11,810 nucleotides of DNA, taken from the NCBI GenBank assembly GCA_003529305.1, contig DPWC01000131.1:1-11810 (forward strand), read 5' to 3'. This document shows, one piece after another, positions 1 to 6,355 of this stretch. The translations under genes and the position numbers were made by a program. Position 1 is the stretch's first letter. Every line of letters begins with the position of its first letter. This stretch comes from Actinomycetota bacterium (GTDB taxonomy: Bacteria; Actinomycetota; Actinomycetes; UBA12327). A model generated the notes under the pieces. That model saw nothing but the letters and a program-made list of their open reading frames with translations, was not told where the DNA came from and did not search any database.

Positions 1-2
1 CA

Positions 3-827
3 GCCGGCTCGTCGCTAGACCACCCCGCAGGCGGGGGGCGGTTGCGCACGGTCCGCTCAGCAGAGCTTCAGATCGCCGAGCGCGAAGGCAGCCCCGTGGT
101 GTCGGAACTCGTCGTCACGAACAACTCGCCTGACCGCGTATTGCTTCTCGAGGGTGACCTTCTGGAGGGTGGCTGGCAGAACCGTGTGGTCAGCGAGCCG
201 GTGATCATCGCGGCAGGCGCGAGTGCCGTAGTACCGGTGAACTGCGTTGAACGCAGCCGCTGGCATGGACAAGCAACACATAGCAGCCGTGGCCGAAAAG
301 TTGGGCCGCGAGTTCGCGAGCGATTGGACCGTGATCGAGGAGACCGCCAGTCGGCCGTGTGGGAGTCAGTGGCGCAATACGCCAGCACCCTGACGCCCTC
401 ACTGACCGAGTCGTACCTGGACTACCTCGACACTGGTTTCACCCTCGAAGAAGCTGAAGTGCCGCCTGTTCTTGCTGGACAAACTGGCGTGATGATCGGC
501 ATTGCGGGACATCCGGTGATGCTGGAGGTTTTCACGACACACCAAGAGTTTGCGTTGGCCTATGAACACATCATCAAAGCAGCGATCACGGATTCCATCG
601 GTGGCCAAGTGATTGCTACTCCGTCTCGTCGTGCCCGTCGCTTCCTCGCTGGGCTCGAAACCTCCCTCATGGAGCAGTCGCTTTCCTTGTCAGGAGGCAC
701 TGCCTTGAAGGCTGAGCCTCGCAATGAAGTCGTGTACGCGTCAGTTTCGGCTGTCGAATGTGATGAGAAACTGGTGCACCTAATCGCTCTGAACCGCCGG
801 CACAACCTGCTCGCGGAAGCCATCTGA
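3..827 (+). CDS. ARPP-1-type domain protein, 5' end outside window
   Basis: Resembles the ARPP-1 family (ARG and Rhodanese-Phosphatase-superfamily-associated Protein), known from predicted NAD/ADP-ribose-linked operons; no enzymatic activity is established. The hallmark stretch is residues 34-74 counted from the TTG at 42: a hydrophobic LLLEGDLLEGG, then QNRVV, then a strand ending VPVNCVERSRW. Two further regions, around ESYLDYLD and the GIAGHPVMLEVF strand, also suit the family. No signal peptide or membrane segment is seen. A TTG at 42 preceded by a G-rich tract could start translation, but the frame is open back to base 3 without a stop and family members usually have some 30 more N-terminal residues, so the true start probably lies upstream. 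First visible gene of the operon, 34 bp before the next. The family call is from remembered pattern, moderately firm; partner function is inferred from context. Confidence 0.75.
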   Translation, partial: AGSSLDHPAGGGRLRTVRSAELQIAEREGSPVVSELVVTNNSPDRVLLLEGDLLEGGWQNRVVSEPVIIAAGASAVVPVNCVERSRWHGQATHSSRGRKVGPRVRERLDRDRGDRQSAVWESVAQYASTLTPSLTESYLDYLDTGFTLEEAEVPPVLAGQTGVMIGIAGHPVMLEVFTTHQEFALAYEHIIKAAITDSIGGQVIATPSRRARRFLAGLETSLMEQSLSLSGGTALKAEPRNEVVYASVSAVECDEKLVHLIALNRRHNLLAEAI

Positions 828-861
828 AAATCCCCTGCCCCCACTATCCGTCGAAGGAGAA

Positions 862-1389
862 ATGTTGAACGATCCCCGGAATCCACCTATTGCGCGAATC
901 CGACGCCATCGCCACCTGGGCACTGTCGAGGGCGCTGATCATGTAGTGATCCTCATGCGGACCCATCTGCAAAAGCTCATGTCAGAAGTCTTGGCGACCA
1001 ACGAATTGACCCTGGACGACGACGGCGACATTCGTTATCAAAGCCGCCAGGCTTACGGATACGCCAGCGTTATGCGCTCACGCAAAGAAGTCAGCGTCGA
1101 ATTTGCACTGTTAGTCGCTTCGGACATTAAGCCCACGCGCAAACTTCTCGAAGAGATCAACTCCATCAATTGCAGTTCACCGTGGATTCAAGTGATCCTG
1201 ACTAATGGTCAAGTCATTGTGCGCCGACGACTGGACTGGCTGGAAGTTAATGAAGAGAGTGTGCGCCGCACGGTGTTTCAAACGAATGCGGTCGCTGATG
1301 ACATCGCTGAATTGATCGCTGTTGTTCACGGTGGTATCACGCCACGCCAACAGATTGAGGCTGCTACTGGTGATAAGGGGGAGAACTAA
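862..1389 (+). CDS. YbjN / type III secretion chaperone-like protein
   Basis: A 175-aa soluble protein with the pattern of the YbjN / CesT-like (T3SC) chaperone fold. Seen: an acidic strand with DDDGDIRY (about residues 52-59), a strand EVSVEFALLV, a helix LLEEINSIN (about 96-104), a strand pair WIQVILTNGQVIVRRRLDW, and a last helix with ADDIAELIAVVHGG. The DGD, the LN/IN helix end and the C-terminal AD..A helix are characteristic. These domains bind peptides or partner proteins and lack catalytic residues. The first 25 or so residues are basic and not part of the domain. The ATG at 862 has a strong AAGGAG Shine-Dalgarno at 854-859. It ends 2 bp before the ARG-phosphatase start. Its likely job is to bind a protein or peptide made or processed by the operon, for example feeding the Ntn hydrolase; this is inference. 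Confidence 0.7.
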   Translation: MLNDPRNPPIARIRRHRHLGTVEGADHVVILMRTHLQKLMSEVLATNELTLDDDGDIRYQSRQAYGYASVMRSRKEVSVEFALLVASDIKPTRKLLEEINSINCSSPWIQVILTNGQVIVRRRLDWLEVNEESVRRTVFQTNAVADDIAELIAVVHGGITPRQQIEAATGDKGEN

Positions 1390-1391
1390 GA

Positions 1392-2885
1392 GTGCCGTCT
1401 AGCCTGAAGCCTGGTGAGGTGTCGCTGAATGCGGCACAGCGCGATCGAGCTGTAGGTGTACTCGTAGGCAAAGCGTGCGGTGATGCCCTCGGTGCTGCCT
1501 ATGAATTCGGCCCACCGTTACCAGCCGATGAGCAGGTTTTCATGAAGGCCTCGGCAGTTTTCGGTGTGGGGGAGTGGACCGACGACACCTCAATGGCGAT
1601 TGCGATTGCCCAGTGCACTTCAGGTGCAGGTGTGCTCTGGGCCCCGGAAAGCCTGGATGATCTTGTATCGCGCTGGGTGCGGTGGTCCTCTGGTGCGCCA
1701 GATGTGGGGATCCAGACTCGGCAGATCTTGAGCGCCCTAGGTGACGAACCGACAGCGCAGAAAGCCCGTGAAGCGGCGCTGCGCTTCTATGAGGACAATC
1801 CCCAGCGCTCTGCTGGCAATGGCTCTCTCATGCGCACTGGTCCGGTTGCCGTTCTGTCTTTGTCGAAGCGCGTTGACGATGCCATGAAGTTGGCACGATG
1901 GATCAGTGAGTTGACTCATGCGGATCCAGAAGCGAGCGATGCTTGCGTTCTTGCTTGCGCCACGGTCCGGCATGCCATTTTGCAGGGCGACCTTGACGCG
2001 TTAATCGGGTTGGAGCACTTGCCCGTTGACCGGCGTGATTTGTGGGCTTCTCGTTACGACGAAGCGATCACTCGCACGCCAGCTGATTTCGCCAATAACG
2101 GGTGGGTCGTGGAGGCATGGCAGGCAGCATGGTCGGCCATTGCTATGACACCCGTGCCCGATCACGATCCTGGTTCAGAAAGTTTCGCGTGCCAGCAGTT
2201 TCAACACACCATCGAAAATGCCGTACGAGGCGGGCGTGACGCAGACACCGTGGCAGCAATTACCGGCATGTTCATGGGAGCACGCTGGGGACGGTCGGCC
2301 GTCCCCGCTCACTGGTGGTCGGCGCTCAATGGATGGCCGGGATTGGTGGCACGCGATCTTGTCCACTTGATCACGCCGATCTTCGGCCGGCAGCACAAAT
2401 CGGTGCATCCCCGCTGGTTCGAGCACACCGAGACACACCGCGCACCCTTTGATGCGGACCTCATCTTGGGTGCGGCCGGAGCCGTCACTGTTCTCGATGA
2501 GCTTGAGGTCGATGCCGTGGTGAGCCTGTGCGCATTGCCGTCATACCGGTCGAAGGCGATCACTGAGTCAGGTCGCGAGCATCATGAGTTTTGGCTCATA
2601 GATTCGGACCGATCGGACAATGTGAACCTTGATTTCGTCGTGCATCAGGCTGCTGAGACAGTGGCGCGTTTGCGCCGTGAAGGCAAACGCGTACTTGTTC
2701 ATTGTGCCGCTGGACAGAGCCGAACTCCGACGGTGTCAGCTGTTTATGGCGCTCGGCTGAACAACTCGTCCTTCAATGCGGCGTGGCAGAGTCTGGCCCG
2801 CACCTTGCCCGTCGTTGCCCCGAATGGAGCACTCATCGGCGCAGGAGAGTTCTTGGCACCCGGCCCTGGGGGTATTGGTGCCTGA
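1392..2885 (+). CDS. ADP-ribosylglycohydrolase fused to a cysteine (dual-specificity-like) phosphatase
   Basis: A 497-aa two-domain enzyme. Residues about 17-335 form an ADP-ribosylglycohydrolase (DraG/ARH family, removes ADP-ribose from proteins or related ADP-ribosyl compounds with Mg2+): GDALG at 30-34, TDDT at 63-66, AGNGSLMR at 141-148, THADPEASDA at 175-184, and GRDADT at 281-286. The metal-binding Asp/Thr positions are all present, so it should be active. Residues about 350-490 form a phosphatase with the P-loop HCAAGQSRT at 437-445 (nucleophile C438, R444) and an upstream acidic cluster (D404, D406, D409) that could supply the general acid. The start is GTG at 1392, 9 bases after a GGGGGAG-rich Shine-Dalgarno. 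No export signal is seen. The fusion implies ADP-ribose hydrolysis and dephosphorylation act on linked substrates, perhaps ADP-ribose 1''-phosphate or a modified protein; the exact substrate is unknown. Confidence 0.95.
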   Translation: MPSSLKPGEVSLNAAQRDRAVGVLVGKACGDALGAAYEFGPPLPADEQVFMKASAVFGVGEWTDDTSMAIAIAQCTSGAGVLWAPESLDDLVSRWVRWSSGAPDVGIQTRQILSALGDEPTAQKAREAALRFYEDNPQRSAGNGSLMRTGPVAVLSLSKRVDDAMKLARWISELTHADPEASDACVLACATVRHAILQGDLDALIGLEHLPVDRRDLWASRYDEAITRTPADFANNGWVVEAWQAAWSAIAMTPVPDHDPGSESFACQQFQHTIENAVRGGRDADTVAAITGMFMGARWGRSAVPAHWWSALNGWPGLVARDLVHLITPIFGRQHKSVHPRWFEHTETHRAPFDADLILGAAGAVTVLDELEVDAVVSLCALPSYRSKAITESGREHHEFWLIDSDRSDNVNLDFVVHQAAETVARLRREGKRVLVHCAAGQSRTPTVSAVYGARLNNSSFNAAWQSLARTLPVVAPNGALIGAGEFLAPGPGGIGA

Positions 2886-3474
2886 GGCAGAAATTCCACC
2901 TACTGATGTCGTCGATGACAAAACTCCCTGGGCCCAAGTATTCCGGCGCAGCCGAGGTTATGAGCAAGTTTTTTCTCTGCGCGCTGACTCCCTCGGCATC
3001 TCCCATATCCGTAGCGTCCTTGATGCTTGGGGCGTCGGTGAGCGCACTAATGCCGGGGACATCTTCACCTCCAGTATCTCTGTCCGTTTGTGGTTGGACG
3101 GAGGTTTCTTCGTTTCCCATGGTTATGGGTTCCGTTCGCTCAACGGCGGATGGATATTTGGCACGCATGCCATGGCGGTGCTGTGCGATGAACTGGCGAT
3201 CACGCGCCCTCGCTTTCTTCCAACAGTGGCACCGCAAGACCTGATTCTTCGTTTGCGCGAAGACCTTGATCAGGATCGTTATGACTACAACGCCTTCGGA
3301 GCGGCTTGGACTACCCGCGAGCTGCTCGCGGAGTTGAGCAAGGCGGAAGGAACGGCGGACAGTGATGCCTTGTCCTTAATCTCTCAAAAGCTTGGCGGTA
3401 TCAGCTCGCTGTCGCAACTGGAGCAGTACAGCGTTCAAAGGAATGTCAACATCTCAGGAGGGGGAAGCAAATGA
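2878..3474 (+). CDS. Unrecognised 198-aa operon protein
   Basis: I do not recognise this protein with confidence; it could be a divergent ARPP-2-type or other ARG-associated protein. It is soluble, with no signal or membrane segment. The central part (about residues 55-110) is aromatic- and glycine-rich: ISVRLWLDGGFFVSHGYGF, then GGWIFGTHAMAVLCDELA. Next come a charged helical part (RLREDLDQDRYDY) and a C-terminal tail ending in glycines. The frame stays open upstream to 2776, but that part only overlaps the phosphatase end in another frame. The GTG at 2878 is preferred: it follows a CTGGGGG Shine-Dalgarno-like run and gives an 8-base overlap with the upstream stop, while the ATG at 2824 has no such site. 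Its own stop overlaps the next start as ATGA. Tight coupling on both sides suggests a structural or adaptor partner of the Ntn hydrolase. Confidence 0.8.
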   Translation: MPEAEIPPTDVVDDKTPWAQVFRRSRGYEQVFSLRADSLGISHIRSVLDAWGVGERTNAGDIFTSSISVRLWLDGGFFVSHGYGFRSLNGGWIFGTHAMAVLCDELAITRPRFLPTVAPQDLILRLREDLDQDRYDYNAFGAAWTTRELLAELSKAEGTADSDALSLISQKLGGISSLSQLEQYSVQRNVNISGGGSK

Positions 3475-4802
3475 CAACGGAAGTAGTTATTGGGAATGGT
3501 TTTGGGGTCGTGCTGTGTGCCGATTCGGTGACCACAGTCGGTAATCGCCGAACCTTTGAAGGTGCTCGGAAGATCCTCGGTCTGCCACAGCCACACGCCA
3601 TCGGGGTTTTGCACTCCGGCATTGTGAACTTCCATGGCGTTGCCTACGAGACCTTGTTGGAAAGCTGGATCCATTCGCTGCCGGACCAGCGGCTTGGAAC
3701 GGTTGAGGACTACCGCGAAAGTTTTCTCAAGCACCTCGCCAAGAATTTGTCGAGCATCGCTACGGAATTGGATCTCGCGCGCCTTTACCTGCGTGAGTTC
3801 CGCAATCGTTTGCACCGTCGCGCGAATTGGCTGCGCCGCGAGAACAAGTTGACTGATGTGGCCATTGCGGCGTTCTACACGGACCTCATTGCGGACTATG
3901 ACGAGGAACAAGTGGCTGCGGCGGAAAGCTGGGCCCCTCGGGTGTTGGAAATTCTCGGCCAAGGGAGCCGGAAGAACATCGTGGAGCAGGACTGTGCTGA
4001 CAATGACTGCACTGACACCTCACACGCCTCCATTGAAGGGGCCATTGAGGCCACCTATGGTTCCGTGGCCTCTGCTGAGACTTTGGAGATCGTTCTGCAG
4101 TGGTCACGACTTTTCTTGGGGCTCTACCACCCTGTTGACAGTGAGGCCACCTTGGCGTTTGTGGGCTATGGAGCCCGCGACCTTCTGCCTTCACTGGCGA
4201 CCTTTGATATTGAAGGTGCCTTCTTGGGAAAGGTGTTTTACAACTCCCCGCGGACGCGTAGCTGCATCAAGCGCGGTGAGCACAATGTTCTCTTTGACAC
4301 ATTTGGCCAGGACTTCGACATCTGGCGGCTCATCCGCGAAGGCGGTGAAGATCCCAACTACAGCAAGAAACTCATCTCACGGCAGTTCGATAATTACGCC
4401 CATGCCGAGAACAGTGCGACGGTGGAGCCCGGAGCGGAGGAAATTCTGACCCTTGTTGAGGGCGGAGTTGGCGATGAGGGCGCGACTTCAGATGATCATC
4501 GCAGCGAGCGGACCGCCGCCGATATCGAGGCGCTGCACACTTTGATTGAGGACGAATTTGATGCAGTCGCTACTGAGAATGTTGATCGCACTCTCAGCAC
4601 CTTTGGTGGGCTCAATCTGTATTCCTTGACAAGTTTGGCTCAGCGTTTGGTCGGGGTGCAATCCCTGTCTTTGGATCTACGAAGCGAACTGCCTACTGTC
4701 GGTGGCCAGGTGACCACCGCTGTCATCACTCCACAGCATGGTTTTCGCCAAGAGGTGGTCACAGGAGCCAGCGATCACTGGTGGATTGGGGCGCACGCGT
4801 GA
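3471..4802 (+). CDS. Proteasome-like Ntn hydrolase with N-terminal threonine and large helical insertion
   Basis: A 443-aa protein starting MTTEVVIGNGFGVVLCADS. If Met1 is removed, Thr2 becomes residue 1, Asp18 becomes D17 and Lys34 becomes K33, exactly the T1/D17/K33 set of proteasome beta subunits and HslV. The strands GVVLCADS, KILGL and AIGVLHSG match that fold. Later core elements appear as LAFVGYGARDLLPSL (about 228-241) and TVGGQVTTAVITPQHGF (about 409-425), so the core seems split by a helical, charged insertion at about 70-220; a second acidic stretch lies at about 315-365. HslV and Anbu are near 175-250 aa, so this is much larger. A self-contained intracellular peptidase or amidase is predicted; no AAA+ unfoldase gene is nearby. 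The ATG sits in an ATGA overlap after a GGAGGGGG Shine-Dalgarno. The substrate is unknown, and it could be a related Ntn amidase instead of a protease. Confidence 0.8.
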   Translation: MTTEVVIGNGFGVVLCADSVTTVGNRRTFEGARKILGLPQPHAIGVLHSGIVNFHGVAYETLLESWIHSLPDQRLGTVEDYRESFLKHLAKNLSSIATELDLARLYLREFRNRLHRRANWLRRENKLTDVAIAAFYTDLIADYDEEQVAAAESWAPRVLEILGQGSRKNIVEQDCADNDCTDTSHASIEGAIEATYGSVASAETLEIVLQWSRLFLGLYHPVDSEATLAFVGYGARDLLPSLATFDIEGAFLGKVFYNSPRTRSCIKRGEHNVLFDTFGQDFDIWRLIREGGEDPNYSKKLISRQFDNYAHAENSATVEPGAEEILTLVEGGVGDEGATSDDHRSERTAADIEALHTLIEDEFDAVATENVDRTLSTFGGLNLYSLTSLAQRLVGVQSLSLDLRSELPTVGGQVTTAVITPQHGFRQEVVTGASDHWWIGAHA

Positions 4803-6178
4803 ATGATCTTCGAGTAAGTGAGTTAGCAAGCCTCGATTACACCGGGCAGGATCTGTCATACCGAAACTTCGGCCGAGCCAAACTGGTCGGGGTGCGTTTG
4901 GTAGGTGCCGACTTGCGCGGCGCTGACCTCAGTGGTGTAGATCTACGCGGCGCTGACCTGAGTCGCGCAGACCTAACGGGTGCGGACTTGAGTTCTGCGA
5001 AGTTACAAGGGGCCACATTGGTGGAGGCCGTGCTCATCTCCACAGACTGCTCCCATTCGGACTTCCGCGGAGCAAGCCTTGAGGGCGCCGTTGCTCTGCG
5101 CACGAATTTTAGCCGTGCACACATGTCGGGAGCCGACCTTTCGCAGATGCAGTTAGACGGCGCCCGGTTCGAACATGCGGAATTGACCGGGGTGACCTTC
5201 AACTCAAGCGATCTCAGCGAGACATTGATGGCCCATGCCTCATCGGCGCATCTGCGCGGACGGCCCAGCGCCCTGCCGGACGGCTGGCGCATGATCCGAG
5301 GATTCCTCATTGGTCCGGGTGCGCGCTTAGCGGGCTGTGCACTCCCTGGCGTTGACTTGTCCGAAATGGATTTGGATCTTGTCAATTTCCAGTCCGCGCA
5401 CCTAGAAAGCGCCAATTTACGCGGGGCATCCCTTGGCCACACTGACTTCACGAAGGCTGATCTCAGCGGCGCTGATCTCAGCGGTGCTTACTTCAGGTGG
5501 ACGCGTCTTGGAGGGGCGCGCCTAACTGGAGCCACGATTGACGGTGTTGACATGTCCGGGATCGGACCGAACAACATGAACGGACTGATCACCGGAGGAT
5601 TGCAAGGCTCACCGACTCGCCTACCAGATCATTGGTGCCTTGTGGACGGCTACTTGTTAGGTCCGGGCGCCGCCATTCCTCGTCAGCACAATGTCGGAGG
5701 AGTTGACTTTTCGTCGGCTGACTTCACGGGTGTCGAGGTCGGGCAACTTCTCGGTACGCCGAAGTCGCTCCCGCGAGGTTCGCGGATGCTTAATGGCTAC
5801 ATCCTGGCGCCGGGCGTCCAACTCAGCACACCCCAATTGCGTGGCGCGGACCTGTCGGGAGTCGATCTGAAGGGCGCCGGCTTGTCATCAGCTGACCTAC
5901 GCGGCGCTGATCTTTCCCGCGCCGATCTCTCAGGTGCCGATCTTCGCTGCGCATCCCTGGTTGGTGCGGATCTCACCGGTGCAAACTTGATCAACGCGCG
6001 CCTGGAGCGAGCAGATCTTGAGGGATGTCAATTGGAGGGCGCCAAGCTGGATCTGGTGAAGACCTCCGGTTTTACCGGTACACCAGCTTCTCTACCTCAG
6101 GGATGGGTGGCGCGAATGACGATCGACCCCTTCTCGCCTGAGCAATACCTGACCCAGGTGGAGTCCGATCAGGGGTAA
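4799..6178 (+). CDS. Pentapeptide-repeat protein with four LPxGW-type interruptions
   Basis: A 459-aa protein made mostly of A(D/N)LxG-type pentapeptide repeats, for example GADLRGADLSGVDLRGADLS near the N terminus and again near the C terminus. Such repeats build a right-handed quadrilateral beta-helix rod. Related proteins mimic DNA or act as scaffolds, and many have no known role. The repeats are broken by related segments of the form G-T/S-P-xx-LP-xGW followed by GYLxGPG. It has no signal peptide, membrane segment or enzymatic domain. Start choice: GTG at 4799 overlaps the upstream stop as GTGA, copying the previous junction; GTG at 4781, with AGGAG 13 bases upstream, would add six residues. 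It is the last gene of the operon, with the stop at 6176-6178. As the operon's non-enzymatic partner it may be a scaffold, target decoy or immunity-type protein; this is inference. Confidence 0.92.
   Translation: MNDLRVSELASLDYTGQDLSYRNFGRAKLVGVRLVGADLRGADLSGVDLRGADLSRADLTGADLSSAKLQGATLVEAVLISTDCSHSDFRGASLEGAVALRTNFSRAHMSGADLSQMQLDGARFEHAELTGVTFNSSDLSETLMAHASSAHLRGRPSALPDGWRMIRGFLIGPGARLAGCALPGVDLSEMDLDLVNFQSAHLESANLRGASLGHTDFTKADLSGADLSGAYFRWTRLGGARLTGATIDGVDMSGIGPNNMNGLITGGLQGSPTRLPDHWCLVDGYLLGPGAAIPRQHNVGGVDFSSADFTGVEVGQLLGTPKSLPRGSRMLNGYILAPGVQLSTPQLRGADLSGVDLKGAGLSSADLRGADLSRADLSGADLRCASLVGADLTGANLINARLERADLEGCQLEGAKLDLVKTSGFTGTPASLPQGWVARMTIDPFSPEQYLTQVESDQG
5258..6118 (+). repeat. Four copies of an LPxGW...GYLxGPG protein segment
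   Basis: Four related coding segments interrupt the pentapeptide helix. They begin at about 5258 (GRPSALPDGW), 5606 (GSPTRLPDHW), 5753 (GTPKSLPRGS) and 6077 (GTPASLPQGW). The first three continue into G-F/Y-L/I-L/I-G/A-PG about eight residues later; the fourth is cut short at the C terminus. Spacings are about 116, 49 and 108 codons. They are probably loops or caps between helical rods that arose by internal duplication. Confidence 0.75.
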
Positions 6179-6193
6179 GAAGTCACCACTCTT

Positions 6194-6260
6194 ATCACCT
6201 GCGAAACCTAGAATGAGCCAAAGGTGATGATCAGCGCCGTGGATGATCGATTGCTCACCT
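6194..6260 (+). other. Alternating weak hairpins in the operon-tRNA gap
   Basis: ATCACCT at 6194-6200 can pair with AGGTGAT at 6222-6228, and AGGTGA at 6222-6227 can instead pair with TCACCT at 6255-6260, with an inner GATCA/TGATC pairing helping the second form. No T-tract follows either stem, so a normal intrinsic terminator is not supported. This may be the operon 3' end or chance. Confidence 0.25.
6209..6214 (+). promoter_or_regulatory. Possible -10 element for the tRNA-Arg gene
   Basis: TAGAAT matches the TAnaaT -10 consensus of actinobacterial housekeeping promoters and lies 64 bases before the mature tRNA, allowing a leader of about 55-60 nt. No convincing -35 hexamer is visible at the expected spacing, so this is weak. 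Confidence 0.25.
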
Positions 6261-6278
6261 GTCATTTCGCAACATCGA

Positions 6279-6351
6279 GGCCTCGTAGCTCAGGGGATAG
6301 AGCAACGGTTTCCTAAACCGTGTGTCGCAGGTTCGATTCCTGCCGGGGCCA
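6279..6351 (+). tRNA. tRNA-Arg (anticodon CCU)
   Basis: A complete 73-nt cloverleaf. The acceptor arms GGCCTCG and CGGGGCC pair over seven positions with one G-U. The D arm is GCTC/GAGC. The anticodon stem ACGGT/ACCGT closes the loop TTCCTAA, which gives anticodon CCU (reads AGG). The T arm is GCAGG/CCTGC around TTCGATT. Discriminator A is at 6351 and CCA is not encoded. It lies 100 bp after the pentapeptide gene and only 4 bp from the stop of the convergent membrane-protein gene. Confidence 0.97.
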
Positions 6352-6355
6352 CTAA

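Noticed and set aside
2776..2877. Upstream extension of the 198-aa gene
   Set aside because: It overlaps the phosphatase C terminus in another frame, and the GTG at 2878 has a better Shine-Dalgarno and junction.
2702..3244. Long + strand frame covering the phosphatase end and the next gene
   Set aside because: It overlaps two better-supported genes and its translation looks like a shadow, rich in Arg, Ser, Cys and Trp.
4837..5994. - strand Ser/Ala/Pro/Arg-rich repetitive frames opposite the pentapeptide gene
   Set aside because: The periodicity simply mirrors the pentapeptide codons on the + strand.
4900..6050. Short repeated DNA words that could suggest a CRISPR or tandem array
   Set aside because: They follow the 15-base pentapeptide codon period, are degenerate and have no spacers.
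6222..6260. Intrinsic terminator after the operon
   Set aside because: The stem is short with a long loop and no T-tract follows; kept only as a weak hairpin observation.
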